Assembly: GCF_900142955.1 (NCBI RefSeq)
Contig: NZ_FRCP01000009.1
Coordinates: 62,001 to 126,000 of the forward strand
Direction: 5' to 3'
Origin: Anaerosporobacter mobilis DSM 15930
GTDB taxonomy: Bacteria > Bacillota > Clostridia > Lachnospirales > Lachnospiraceae
DNA length: 64,000 bases
Positions 53,895-63,765 of this stretch are shown here, one piece after another; the first letter of the stretch is position 1, and each line of letters starts with the position of its first letter. The translations under genes were made by a program, and so were the position numbers. Under the pieces are notes generated by a model that searched no databases, was not told the DNA's origin, and saw only the letters and a program-made list of their open reading frames with translations.

Positions 53895-53935
53895 TTGACA
53901 AAGTAACAACTTTAGTATAACATTAGGTTGTTACT
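53895..53935 (+). promoter_or_regulatory. promoter and palindromic operator of the opu-type operon
   Basis: TTGACA at 53895 with TATAAC at 53916 (15-base spacer) or TAACAT at 53918 (17). A perfect 9-bp inverted repeat, AGTAACAAC (53902-53910) and GTTGTTACT (53927-53935), spans the -10. It is a candidate site for the GntR/TrkA_C regulator encoded just upstream (inference). Confidence 0.65.
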
Positions 53936-53981
53936 ATTGAAAATTTGAAATACTGATATCGAAATAAAGGGAGGTAAAAGT

Positions 53982-55115
53982 ATGATAAAATTCGAAAATG
54001 TTACTAAGACATATAAAGATAAAACAATATTAAAAAATATATCACTTGAAATTGAAAAAGGAAAATTAGTGGCATTCATTGGTGCAAGTGGTTGTGGTAA
54101 AACGACTACACTTAAGATGATTAATCGATTGATTAAACCATCAACTGGACGGATCTACATTAATGGTGAAGATATTGAAAAGAAGGATGTCATTAAACTG
54201 CGACGTAATATGGGGTATGTAATTCAACAAACAGGATTGCTTCCACATATGACTGTAAAGGAGAATATTGAATTAATTCCTAGAACTGAAAAATATGATG
54301 CCAATTCTATAATTGAGACAACCGCTAAATTAATGGATATGGTAGGTCTTGATCCAGATGAATACCTAAATCGTTATCCAGTTGAATTAAGTGGTGGGCA
54401 GCAACAAAGAGTTGGAGTTGCTAGAGCCTTTGCGACAGACCCAGATATCATACTAATGGATGAACCTTTCTCAGCGCTTGATCCAATTACACGTACTGGA
54501 CTCCAAGATGAGTTAGTGAATCTACAGTCGCAATTGAAGAAAACGATTGTATTTGTTACCCATGATATGGACGAAGCTGTAAAGATTGCAGACATGATTT
54601 GTATCATGAAAGATGGTGAGATTCTTCAGTATGATACACCAGAAAACATTCTGAAAAACCCAAAGAATGAATTCGTGTCAGAATTCGTTGGAAAAAACCG
54701 AATATGGGCTTCTCCTGAATATATTAAAGCGGAGGATATTATGATTGATTCTCCAGTTACTTGTAGTGTCAATATGACATTGCTTCGTTGTGTAGAAAAG
54801 ATGCGTTCCTATAAAGTGGATAGTCTAATGGTGGTTGAAAACAAAACCAATAAATTACTAGGTATAGTAAATGCAAAACAATTACAAAGACAGTCTGACC
54901 GCACACAGGAAGTAGGTCAGATTATGAACACGGATATCTTAGGGGTCCGTTTGGACGATGATATAGTTCACATTCTAAAAGTAGTAGATGATAATAACGT
55001 ATCTAACATTCCAGTATTGTCTGATGAGAATATTCTCCTAGGTCTAATCACGAAGAGTAGCTTAGTAACAACACTAAGCCAACCTTATTTAGAGGAAGAG
55101 GAGGTATTAGTATAA
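53982..55115 (+). CDS. quaternary-amine ABC transporter ATPase with CBS domains (OpuCA/ProV-like)
   Basis: A 377-residue ATPase: Walker A GASGCGKTT, signature LSGGQQQRVG, Walker B IILMDEPFSALD and VTHDMDEA. Residues about 250-370 hold a pair of CBS domains (ITCSVNMTLLRCVEKM and VSNIPVLSDENILLGLI), which in OpuA/ProV-type ATPases sense ionic strength or cyclic-di-AMP. AGGGAGG precedes the ATG. Together with the next gene it would import glycine betaine, choline or a related osmoprotectant. Confidence 0.92.
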   Translation: MIKFENVTKTYKDKTILKNISLEIEKGKLVAFIGASGCGKTTTLKMINRLIKPSTGRIYINGEDIEKKDVIKLRRNMGYVIQQTGLLPHMTVKENIELIPRTEKYDANSIIETTAKLMDMVGLDPDEYLNRYPVELSGGQQQRVGVARAFATDPDIILMDEPFSALDPITRTGLQDELVNLQSQLKKTIVFVTHDMDEAVKIADMICIMKDGEILQYDTPENILKNPKNEFVSEFVGKNRIWASPEYIKAEDIMIDSPVTCSVNMTLLRCVEKMRSYKVDSLMVVENKTNKLLGIVNAKQLQRQSDRTQEVGQIMNTDILGVRLDDDIVHILKVVDDNNVSNIPVLSDENILLGLITKSSLVTTLSQPYLEEEEVLV

Positions 55116-55116
55116 T

Positions 55117-56688
55117 ATGAATTTCATAGAATATATAACCCAAAACAAAGATCAAATTATCTCCTTAAGCATAGAACACATTAAGCTTACGGCAATTGCT
55201 GTTGGTTTTGCTATTTTAATAGGTGTACCACTTGGTATATTAATTAGTTATGTGAAGAAATTAAACAAACCGATATTGGGAGTAGCCAATGTGATACAAG
55301 CAATACCAAGTATGGCTCTTTTAGGTTTTGCAATACCATTCCTCGGAATTGGAACCTTACCTGCAATCGTTATGGTTATTTTGTATTCTTTATTACCTAT
55401 AATAAAGAATACTTATACAGGAATTCAAAGTATTAATCCCGATATTATAGAAGCTTCAAAGGGGATAGGACTTACGAAATTACAAATCCTTATTAAGGTA
55501 CAGATCCCATTAGCGCTTCCAGTCATCATGGCAGGGATAAGGATTTCGGCAGTTACTGCGGTAGGACTTATGACAATGGCAGCTTTTATCGGTGCTGGTG
55601 GGCTTGGTTTCTTAGTATTCTCTGGAATCAGAACCGTTAATAACTATCAGATTCTAGCTGGTGCGATACCTGCATGTATATTGGCTCTGTTTGTGGATTA
55701 TCTAGTGGGATTAGTAGAAAAGCTAGTGACTCCAATCAGTCTACAAAAAACGGCGAATACCAAAGAGAAACAAATGAAACAAAGAAAGATACAAAAGGGT
55801 ATACTATCTGCAACAGCAATTCTACTTGTTATTACTTTTGTTGTTTCAGGATTATCTAGTATGAATAGATCTGATAAAGTAATTAAGATTGGAAGTAAAG
55901 ATTTCACCGAACAGCTTATCTTAGCAAACATGTTCTCCGATCTAATTGAAGAAAAAACAGATATTACAGTAGAGAGAAAAATAAATTTAGGTGGTACACA
56001 AGTATGTTTTTCGGCTCTTAACTCAAGAAGTATTGATATGTATTTTGATTATAGTGGAACCGCCTATGGAGATACACTGAATTATCCACCAAGTACAGAT
56101 ATGGAGGCAGTTTATAATACAGTAAAGAAAGATTTTAAGGAGCAATATAATATAGATGTATTAAAACAGATGGGATTTAATAATACGTATGTAGTTGCGG
56201 TGAAAGAAGAAACAGCTAAAAAGTATAATTTAAAATCCATTAGCGATTTAAAAGGTGTTGCGTCTAAGTTGACAGCAGGAACCACGTTTGAATTCTTAAA
56301 CAGAGAAGATGGGTTATTAGGCCTTATGAAGCATTATGGATTTCAGTTCAAGGATACGGTAGGTTTAGATGGGGCATCAAGATATCTAGCCCTAACGAAT
56401 AACGAAACTGATGTAATCGATGCTTTTTCAACGGATGGACTACTTAAAAAGTTTGATTTAGTAACATTAGAAGATGATAAGAATTTCTTCCCACCATATT
56501 ATGCAATCCCATTAGTAAGGGATGAGGTTGTTGAGGAATACCCAGAGATTGTTCCAATTATCGAGGAACTGGGTTCTAAGTTAACAGATGAAATAATGAT
56601 GGAATTAAATTATAAAGTAGATGAACTGCAAATGGAACCAGATGTAGTTGCAAGAGATTTCTTAGTGGAGAATGGATTTATTGATTAA
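55117..56688 (+). CDS. fused permease and substrate-binding protein of an Opu-type ABC transporter
   Basis: A 523-residue fusion. Residues 1-210 are an OpuCB/ProW-like permease with about five helices and the EAA loop (EASKGIGLTKLQILIKV). A helix at about 232-255 links it to a periplasmic-type binding domain (about 260-523) of the OpuAC/OpuCC kind (IGSKDFTEQLILANM, GTAYGD, FPPYYAIPLV). The binding domain is tethered outside the membrane, as in ChoQ/OpuFB-type fusions. The gene starts one base after the ATPase stop, with GGAGG upstream. Confidence 0.92.
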   Translation: MNFIEYITQNKDQIISLSIEHIKLTAIAVGFAILIGVPLGILISYVKKLNKPILGVANVIQAIPSMALLGFAIPFLGIGTLPAIVMVILYSLLPIIKNTYTGIQSINPDIIEASKGIGLTKLQILIKVQIPLALPVIMAGIRISAVTAVGLMTMAAFIGAGGLGFLVFSGIRTVNNYQILAGAIPACILALFVDYLVGLVEKLVTPISLQKTANTKEKQMKQRKIQKGILSATAILLVITFVVSGLSSMNRSDKVIKIGSKDFTEQLILANMFSDLIEEKTDITVERKINLGGTQVCFSALNSRSIDMYFDYSGTAYGDTLNYPPSTDMEAVYNTVKKDFKEQYNIDVLKQMGFNNTYVVAVKEETAKKYNLKSISDLKGVASKLTAGTTFEFLNREDGLLGLMKHYGFQFKDTVGLDGASRYLALTNNETDVIDAFSTDGLLKKFDLVTLEDDKNFFPPYYAIPLVRDEVVEEYPEIVPIIEELGSKLTDEIMMELNYKVDELQMEPDVVARDFLVENGFID

Positions 56689-56807
56689 AAAAACAAGTCC
56701 TGAAAGAGTTGTTCTATTTGAAGAAGAAATCGTTTCTGGAGAGTTTATATAGATTTTACTAGTTATGTAAAAATCCAATTTACATGGAAGATAGAATAGG
56801 ATGTAAT

Positions 56808-56849
56808 TAAAACAGGGCAAAACTACCTTATTAGGTGAGATTGCCCTGT
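56808..56849 (-). terminator. terminator of the MATE gene
   Basis: ACAGGGCAA and TTGCCCTGT form a 9-bp stem, with ACCT/AGGT pairing inside; on the minus strand it is followed by TTTTAATT. Confidence 0.75.
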
Positions 56850-56853
56850 ATCT

Positions 56854-58179
56854 TTATAAACGACGATAACGACGATAGTATAAAAAGCCGATGAGATCTG
56901 CTAGTATCCAACCGATTGGAATTGCCCACCATATTCCTATAAGGCCAATTGAAGGAATCGATGCTAAGAGATACGCAAGTATAACACGTGTTCCTAGTGA
57001 GACCACCGTAAGTATAACAGATACTCCTGGTTTTCCAATGCCACGATAAAAGCCGTAAAGGAGAAACAGGAATCCAATACCACAGTAGAATGCACTCTCA
57101 ATACGCAAATAGGTTACGCCAATGTTGATGATTGCTACTTCTTCTGGTTTTACGAAGATTGACATAAGCGGCCGTGCAAATAGGGATACACCGATTGAAA
57201 CTAAAATACAAAATAACAAAGTAACTTTAATTGCTGAGCGAACACCTTTTTGAATGCGTTCTTTTTTTTCTGCTCCATGATTTTGTGCGATGAATGTGGA
57301 AAATGCGTTACCAAAGTCTTGTACAGGCATATATGCGAAAGCATCGATTTTTACCGCAGCGGAAAACGCTGCCATCACCGCTACGCCAAAACTATTAACT
57401 AGTCCTTGTATCATTAATATACCAAAATTCATAATGGACTGCTGTACACAGGTCAAAATAGAGTATTGAGAAATTTCTCGTAATACTAAAAAATCAAGAT
57501 GTAGATCAGATCGTTTCAAACGGATAACCTCAAGTTTCATATAGCAATAAAGAGTAACACATATTGCTGATACACCTTGCGCTATAATAGTTGCCCAGGC
57601 GGCACCGGCTACACCCATATCAAAGGTAATAATAAATACAAGATCAAGTATTATATTTAACAGGGCAGAAATGGCTAAGAATACCAAGGGAATAAATGAA
57701 TTTCCAATAGATCGTAATAAGGAGGCAAAATAGTTATAGAAAAAGGTGAATATAATTCCATAAAAAATCACCGTTATATAGCTTATTGTTTCTGCGAGAA
57801 TTTCATTAGGAATCTGAAGTAGTTTTAATAGTGGGGTGGTAAAAATTATGACAGATATGGTTAAAATGACAGTAATCATCCCTATGAATAAAAATGACAT
57901 CAAAAAACTAGACTTTAGTTTTTCTATCTTCCCTGCACCAAACAACATAGAAAATACCACACCACTCCCCATACAAAGTCCTAGAACAATTGAGGTTAGG
58001 AAGGTCATTAGTGTAAAGGAAGAACCAACGGCTGCCAATGCTTCAGGCCCTATGTATTTTCCCACAATAAAGGTATCCGCTACATTATAAAGCTGCTGTA
58101 ATAGATTACCCACAATCATTGGACCAGCAAACAGCAGTATAGATTTGGTGACATTTCCTTTGGTCAGATCTCGATTCAT
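56854..58179 (-). CDS. MATE-family multidrug/organic-cation exporter
   Basis: A 441-residue, twelve-helix membrane protein with the N-terminal signature MNRDLTKGNVTKSILLFAGP then QQLYNVADTFIVGKYIG and the second-half copy SFGVAVMAAFSAAVKIDAF. These are Na+/H+-driven exporters of drugs or organic cations. It diverges from an Lrp-family regulator that may control it. AAGGAGGAATC precedes the ATG on the minus strand. Confidence 0.92.
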   Translation of the reverse strand: MNRDLTKGNVTKSILLFAGPMIVGNLLQQLYNVADTFIVGKYIGPEALAAVGSSFTLMTFLTSIVLGLCMGSGVVFSMLFGAGKIEKLKSSFLMSFLFIGMITVILTISVIIFTTPLLKLLQIPNEILAETISYITVIFYGIIFTFFYNYFASLLRSIGNSFIPLVFLAISALLNIILDLVFIITFDMGVAGAAWATIIAQGVSAICVTLYCYMKLEVIRLKRSDLHLDFLVLREISQYSILTCVQQSIMNFGILMIQGLVNSFGVAVMAAFSAAVKIDAFAYMPVQDFGNAFSTFIAQNHGAEKKERIQKGVRSAIKVTLLFCILVSIGVSLFARPLMSIFVKPEEVAIINIGVTYLRIESAFYCGIGFLFLLYGFYRGIGKPGVSVILTVVSLGTRVILAYLLASIPSIGLIGIWWAIPIGWILADLIGFLYYRRYRRL

Positions 58180-58233
58180 TGTTTGATTCCTCCTTAGTTA
58201 CGAAGTGTAAGTTTTCGCATACGTTATGTAAGT

Positions 58234-58262
58234 ATCATATAAGAAGATGCAAAAATTGTCAA
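58234..58262 (-). promoter_or_regulatory. promoter of the MATE gene
   Basis: On the minus strand TTGACA (58262-58257), a 17-base spacer and TATGAT (58239-58234), about 55 bases from the ATG. CTTACA repeats near 58200-58240 could be regulator contacts. Confidence 0.7.
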
Positions 58263-58347
58263 CGAATAAGAGGGTTTAAATGCTAACATTGTTTTTCTTT
58301 TTAAAATAGAGTAAGATATTTTTATTAGTGGGAAGGAGATTTGATAC

Positions 58348-58806
58348 ATGTTTTTGAGTGGATTAGATGTAACGGATAGAAAGATTGTAGAATTATTGAT
58401 TCAAAACGCTCGCATGTCTTACTCTGATATTGGTGAGGCGGTAGGATTATCTAGGGTGGCAGTAAAAACTAGGATTCGTTCTTTGGAGGAACGTAAGATA
58501 ATCGAAGAATATACTACGATTATTAATCCGCAAAAGATAAATGGAGCAATCTCGTGTTATTTTGAGATTGAAATGAAGCCTGCAAGTTACGAAACCGTAG
58601 TTGGAATTCTAAAAGAAAACGAGTTAGTCACCCAGATCTATCAGGTTTCTGGAAAAAATAAATTACATGTTCATGCAATTGCTTCAAATCAGGAGGAGAT
58701 GGAAATATTTTTGTCAGAAACTATTCGAACGTTACCGGGAGTAACTGAATTAAGTAGTAATGTGATTTTATCTCGTATTAAGGATATTAAGGGACTTAGA
58801 TTATAG
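58348..58806 (+). CDS. Lrp/AsnC-family transcriptional regulator
   Basis: A 152-residue regulator: the HTH in DRKIVELLIQNARMSYSDIG and EAVGLSRVAVKTRIRSLEER, then the RAM domain (about 65-145; ISCYFEIEMKPASY, VTQIYQVSGKNKLHVHAI). Lrp/AsnC proteins sense amino acids. GGAAGGAG precedes the ATG. It diverges from the MATE gene and is the likely controller of that promoter (inference). Confidence 0.9.
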   Translation: MFLSGLDVTDRKIVELLIQNARMSYSDIGEAVGLSRVAVKTRIRSLEERKIIEEYTTIINPQKINGAISCYFEIEMKPASYETVVGILKENELVTQIYQVSGKNKLHVHAIASNQEEMEIFLSETIRTLPGVTELSSNVILSRIKDIKGLRL

Positions 58807-58901
58807 ATTTTAAATAGGGATGTAGGTCAATGAGATTTTAAATCTGTAGGAGAGGTCTTGCAAGCAGGACGGCAAATAGATGTTATTGTTGTCAAAAAAG
58901 T

Positions 58902-58937
58902 ATCCTCTATCTCCTTTTAATAGGGGAGATAGAGGAT
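58902..58937. terminator. bidirectional terminator
   Basis: ATCCTCTATCTCC and GGAGATAGAGGAT form a 13-bp perfect stem between the convergent Lrp and PEP-synthase-like genes; on the minus strand it is followed by ACTTTTTT. Confidence 0.82.
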
Positions 58938-58981
58938 TTTATGTATCCAGAGTCTTGCTAAAACGAGCTGGCTATATTTTA

Positions 58982-61900
58982 TCATTGCGTTCGAAGTCTT
59001 AGAGGATATGCAGGATCAAAGATAGAATTAATCTTTATAGCATAGGAAGTTTTATCTATAATATCCTGATCAGTTATGTAGTGGATATCCAATAAACCAT
59101 CTGATTTATATCCAGTTTTTATATAATTCATCTCAGATAAGGCTAAGCTCCAGCCAAGAAGCCAGTCATTCAGCTTTTCTTTGGTTTCTACGGTTCCATC
59201 AAAATGAATTAATAAATCAATGTCACTGTTAAGCCTAGCAGTACAGTTATTGGTACTGCCAAAAAGATAGATGCCTTTCACGCTAAAAGCTTCCATATCA
59301 ATCTGATTTGCTATTTGTTCAGCCATATAATGTCGCCACTTCCAACCCTCGTCATTATGTGCACTATCTTTAGGAATAGTAATATCATGAGAAATAGAAC
59401 CAGAATTACTTTGAGAAGGCTCTTCGAGATAAGCAATCGCCTTTTGTAAGTCTCCGTTCATTAATACAATAAGTTCTTTATTAAAAAATGTTTCTTCTAT
59501 TGTAATAACCCTTACCGCTTCATCAAGATAGGAGTACATAGGTAAGATCTTAGATAAAGCATTCTTTGAACTATTAAAAAAAGAACGATTAAATATAGAA
59601 TCGTTATCTTCTGGATATAATGGAAGATATTTAATGTTTTCCTCTACCAAATCTTGAAAGAAGTGAGTCCCAAAGGATAACTCGGGTTCGAATCTTGATT
59701 GTTTGTTAGCCACTTCTATTAACATTGCGGTATTATTTATATCGGAATAAGCCACGGGTACACCCAGTTTGATATCTCCACGACTTCCCCAACGTCCAGG
59801 ACCAAGTAGTATGAAGCTTTTTCGTGGTAATATCTGATTTAATTCATGGATAATATTTCGAATATTTAATAGATCTTTATGTGATTCTAATTTAGAATAT
59901 TCGATGGGGTCCACATAGACTACAGTTTTTATACCTGTTACTTTTCCGTTGGAAATATATTTGTTAGCAGTAAATATGATACTTTGGAAAGGTATATTAG
60001 TTGGAATAGCAACGGGAGCATTATCATAGTTTTGACTTTGTGGCCTACATTGGAGTAGATAAAAATGTTTACCATCACTAGCAAATTCAATATCTACAGG
60101 ATAACCAAGTTTTTTCTGCAACAAAGAGAGAATGGATTTAACTTGTTTAACGAATGAGGTTTTCTTTACCAATCCATCTAAGGTAATTATAATATTATCA
60201 TTCTTAAAATCTGTAGTGAAAGGATTTGAGTCCATAATGATATCATTGTTTAGTACCGATGCAACCAAGTTGATATGTGGAATATGATCACCGTATTCTT
60301 TTATTACTTGATGAATAGGTAAGGTAAGGAATTGATTGTTATCTAAATCTATTAAATCCATATATTGAGGAGAGTATTTTGATATCTCCCTAGGGGACTG
60401 ATTAACCCGAAGATTGGCTTGTCCTGGGGAGAGTAGGAGAGGATAGTCTTCGCCTACACGATCAACAGCTCTTGTTCCTAGACCCATAACCATTCTAAGT
60501 AATCCATCTTCCCTTTTTATACGAGGAGACCAACGCAACTCATTATTACTAAACGCAACTCCAGCAAAGAGTGGGAAGTAGTAGGGACCCACTTTAGTAC
60601 CAACCACTTCTTGAATCATAATACCCATCTGTTCATTGCAGTCAAGCAAATCGTTTTTAATTCGGTATTGAATCGAATCAGGATTAAAGATTGAGGCGTA
60701 AACCTCTAAGATACCATCAACTAGTTGTTTGATTCGTTCTGCTCTTGTACCTGTATTCGTTATAAAGAGACTTTTATATTTTCCGGAAAAAGAGGTATCA
60801 ATCTGGTCCTCTAAGACACTAGAAGAACGAATAATTAATGGACAATCCTCACTGCAATCCACAATTTTATTAAGTTCATTTAATATGTATGGTGATAGTC
60901 TGGCGTTCTTTAACATCTGAATTACTCGTGGATAACTAGTACGGATATCAATCATATCAAGGTATTTATGCTCATTTAACTCATCAAATCCATTATCTTC
61001 TAGCAAGTATCCAAATTCGTCAGAAGAGATATACCAAGTCTTTGGTGTTATGATATTCTCAAACTCTAGAAATTCGTCTTTATGTGATTCAAGAATTTGA
61101 TTTGCAAGGAAAAAGCCAGAACCTTTTCCACCAATCCGTCCAATGCTTCTTGGAGAACTTATAAAAGAATCAAGCAGTTTATGAAAGGCCTCTATATGGA
61201 CATGGTTATGAATTCTGGAGATCAATTTTGGATTGCCTGTAATAAAGCGCCTTGTTAATTCAACTTTTAACCATCTTTTCGTTGCTTCACTTGTCATCTC
61301 GTTGTTTTTTACTGCTTTCAAATAGGCAGAGAGAGCGTGAGAGATTTTTTTAACATCAGAATCTTTTTTGTCAACTATTTTTATTAATTCATATGTTTTT
61401 CCCTGATAAATCCATAGATTTATATAATCATAAATTTGAATATCATCTAGGTTTATTAATGAATTACCAAATAGAATCTTACTGAAACGGATAACATCAA
61501 CTGCAGGAAGTGTTTCAAGTGGAAAATTAACTTCGCTATTCAAATTGTACTTTACCCAGCCCATTTCATTAAAAATATTTTTAACCATCTTGGGATTAAT
61601 GGAAGCTAAAAGTGCAAGCATTTTCTCACAAACATAAAGTAAGATTTCATGATCGGTTTTTTGTAATAAATCAAGAATCGCTTCCCAGCGGTTTCTGTAA
61701 TTATATTTTTGAACGGAGTCTTTCTTATCAATAGTCTCTGAAAACCTTCTTGCTATGGTGTTTAGAAGACGAACTTCATGTTCTAAGAAAGCAATGTCAC
61801 CAGTCTTAAAGGTGTTCTTTGGGTACATAACTTTAATATATCCACGGTTTTGATTATTAACGATTATTGCCGATTCTAGTTCTTCCCCATCTTCAATTTT

Positions 61901-62110
61901 TTCGTCAGGAGAGAAAATCTGTTTATCAAACTCGATTACTGCCTTGCAGCTATCTGGGTTACGAAATCCCATTGGTATTATAGATGGGATTTTTTCCAGA
62001 CTCTCAGTCAATGAATCTTTGGTTAAGGATTCTTCAATTAGATATAGGCATTCTAATTCTTTTGCCCGTTCAACCAAATCATCTTTTGATATTGTTCCGT
62101 AGTGGTTCAT
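58982..62110 (-). CDS. PEP-synthase-like (PPDK N-terminal) protein fused to a nucleotidyltransferase
   Basis: A 1042-residue soluble protein. Order: about 1-140 sensor-like (GAF/PAS-resembling) region; about 140-320 helical; about 320-690 PEP/pyruvate-binding ATP-grasp-like domain (IGGKGSGFFLANQIL, LIIRSSSVLEDQIDTSFSGK and QCRPQ); about 740-860 with GPGRWGSRGDIKLGVP; then a C-terminal minimal nucleotidyltransferase (about 935-1042; GS951-952, Asp963-x-Asp965, Asp1008). PEP-synthase-type enzymes have a His phosphocarrier domain, which is not evident here. The fusion suggests ATP-dependent phosphoryl transfer linked to nucleotide transfer. AAAGGATGG precedes the ATG. Confidence 0.78.
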   Translation of the reverse strand: MNHYGTISKDDLVERAKELECLYLIEESLTKDSLTESLEKIPSIIPMGFRNPDSCKAVIEFDKQIFSPDEKIEDGEELESAIIVNNQNRGYIKVMYPKNTFKTGDIAFLEHEVRLLNTIARRFSETIDKKDSVQKYNYRNRWEAILDLLQKTDHEILLYVCEKMLALLASINPKMVKNIFNEMGWVKYNLNSEVNFPLETLPAVDVIRFSKILFGNSLINLDDIQIYDYINLWIYQGKTYELIKIVDKKDSDVKKISHALSAYLKAVKNNEMTSEATKRWLKVELTRRFITGNPKLISRIHNHVHIEAFHKLLDSFISSPRSIGRIGGKGSGFFLANQILESHKDEFLEFENIITPKTWYISSDEFGYLLEDNGFDELNEHKYLDMIDIRTSYPRVIQMLKNARLSPYILNELNKIVDCSEDCPLIIRSSSVLEDQIDTSFSGKYKSLFITNTGTRAERIKQLVDGILEVYASIFNPDSIQYRIKNDLLDCNEQMGIMIQEVVGTKVGPYYFPLFAGVAFSNNELRWSPRIKREDGLLRMVMGLGTRAVDRVGEDYPLLLSPGQANLRVNQSPREISKYSPQYMDLIDLDNNQFLTLPIHQVIKEYGDHIPHINLVASVLNNDIIMDSNPFTTDFKNDNIIITLDGLVKKTSFVKQVKSILSLLQKKLGYPVDIEFASDGKHFYLLQCRPQSQNYDNAPVAIPTNIPFQSIIFTANKYISNGKVTGIKTVVYVDPIEYSKLESHKDLLNIRNIIHELNQILPRKSFILLGPGRWGSRGDIKLGVPVAYSDINNTAMLIEVANKQSRFEPELSFGTHFFQDLVEENIKYLPLYPEDNDSIFNRSFFNSSKNALSKILPMYSYLDEAVRVITIEETFFNKELIVLMNGDLQKAIAYLEEPSQSNSGSISHDITIPKDSAHNDEGWKWRHYMAEQIANQIDMEAFSVKGIYLFGSTNNCTARLNSDIDLLIHFDGTVETKEKLNDWLLGWSLALSEMNYIKTGYKSDGLLDIHYITDQDIIDKTSYAIKINSIFDPAYPLRLRTQ

Positions 62111-62198
62111 CCTGCTTGCCCATCCTTTCTTGATATAAGGGAATGATAAAAACAGTAAAATAAGTAATTTTATGAATAAAGAGTATTAAATCATAAAT

Positions 62199-62238
62199 TA
62201 GAGATAGAACATGGTTTTAAGCGCATGTTCTATCTCTA
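62199..62238 (-). terminator. terminator of the glutamate dehydrogenase gene
   Basis: A 15-bp perfect stem (TAGAGATAGAACATG and its complement) with a 10-base loop, about 50 bases past the gdh stop and before the next gene's start. Confidence 0.72.
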
Positions 62239-62285
62239 TCAGTGCGCAATGTTATTACGACTGAATCAGTACAAAAAATTACCAA

Positions 62286-63572
62286 CTATACCCAACCACG
62301 AAGTTTAACTGCTTCTGCTACACGATTTATTGCAATGACATATGCTGCATCGCGCATATAAAGATTTTTCTCCTGTGAAAGTTTATGTACAGCTTGGAAC
62401 GCACTTGTCATTTTTTGGTCAAGTTTTTCAAGTACTTCTTCTTTCGGCCAGAAATAATTCATATTGCATTGAACTTGTTCAAAGTAACTACAAGTAACGC
62501 CACCGGCGTTGCAAAGAAAATCAGGAACAAGATAAATGTTTTTAGCTTTTATAATTTCATCACTATCTGGTGTTGTAGGTCCATTAGCACCTTCACAGAT
62601 TACTTTTACTTGTGCACTAATCTTTTCTAGTGCGGGAGGAGTTATTTGGTTTTCTAACGCACATGGAAGAAGAATATCTACATCTTGTGCGATCCATTCA
62701 TCACCATCTAATAATTCAAAACCTAATTCAATGGCTTTTTGCTTATTAATAGAACCAAAAGAATTTTTAATAGATACTAATTGATCTACATCGATACCAT
62801 TAAGATTACGATAGGTATATGATCTTTTATCTTCATTATCCCAGCATGAAATGGCAACGATTTTTCCACCTAATTCCTTGTAAAGACGGGCAGCATATTC
62901 AGCAACATTTCCAAATCCTTGTATACTTGCTGTTGTAGTTGCAATATCAATATGTAACGCTTTCAAAGCTTCTCTTAATGTATAAATAACGCCATACCCA
63001 GTTGCTTCCGTACGACCCAAAGAGCCTCCCATTCCAACTGGCTTTCCTGTGATTGTACCAGGGTAATGACCACCATTGATTGTCTCATATTCATCCATCA
63101 TCCATAACATATGTTGACCATTGGTCATAACATCAGGAGCAGGTACATCTACCACTGGTCCCATTACCTTTGAAAGTTGTCTGACATATCCACGGCATAG
63201 TCTTTCTTGTTCTGCCATTGACATATTATGAGGATCACATATGATTCCACCCTTTGCCCCACCTAAAGGAATATCAACTACAGCACATTTCCATGTCATC
63301 CATAAAGATAAAGCTCGGATCGTATCTACAGTCTCCTGAGGATGAAAACGAATTCCACCCTTAGCAGGGCCTCTTGCATCGTTATGCTGAATTCTATAAC
63401 CGTTGAAAACCTTTGTTGTTCCATCATCCATTTTTACAGGAATAGTGACATGAAATTCTTTGTTTGGTTGTCTTAATAATTCTCGAGTTGCTTGATCTAA
63501 ATCAATCAGATTAGCCACATTATCAAATTGTGTTTGGGCTGAAACATAAGGATTATAAGTTTTATTCTCCAT
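62286..63572 (-). CDS. gdh: Glu/Leu/Phe/Val dehydrogenase, probable glutamate dehydrogenase
   Basis: A 428-residue dehydrogenase: GPAKGGIRFHP (substrate binding), VVDIPLGGAKGGII (catalytic Lys107), then a Rossmann domain with IQGFGNVAEYAARL. This is the short hexameric (NAD-type) glutamate dehydrogenase layout of Clostridia, catalysing reversible reductive amination of 2-oxoglutarate. A strong promoter lies upstream at 63645-63672. GTGAGGT precedes the ATG. Confidence 0.92.
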   Translation of the reverse strand: MENKTYNPYVSAQTQFDNVANLIDLDQATRELLRQPNKEFHVTIPVKMDDGTTKVFNGYRIQHNDARGPAKGGIRFHPQETVDTIRALSLWMTWKCAVVDIPLGGAKGGIICDPHNMSMAEQERLCRGYVRQLSKVMGPVVDVPAPDVMTNGQHMLWMMDEYETINGGHYPGTITGKPVGMGGSLGRTEATGYGVIYTLREALKALHIDIATTTASIQGFGNVAEYAARLYKELGGKIVAISCWDNEDKRSYTYRNLNGIDVDQLVSIKNSFGSINKQKAIELGFELLDGDEWIAQDVDILLPCALENQITPPALEKISAQVKVICEGANGPTTPDSDEIIKAKNIYLVPDFLCNAGGVTCSYFEQVQCNMNYFWPKEEVLEKLDQKMTSAFQAVHKLSQEKNLYMRDAAYVIAINRVAEAVKLRGWV

Positions 63573-63644
63573 TTTTTACCTCACTTTATTTTGGATTTTA
63601 TGTTCAACGACTATTACGAAGTAAAGTGTTGAAACATTGATTTA

Positions 63645-63672
63645 ATTATACTATATAATAGGATATTGTCAA
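63645..63672 (-). promoter_or_regulatory. promoter of gdh
   Basis: On the minus strand TTGACA (63672-63667), a 16-base spacer and TATAAT (63650-63645), about 70 bases before the gdh ATG. Confidence 0.78.
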
Positions 63673-63765
63673 CGAATTAACAGATCATTGAAATGTGTTA
63701 CAATGTGAGGGTATATTTTACTGCTCTTATTGCAAGCATTTATTGATATAATTTTCAAGGCGTAC

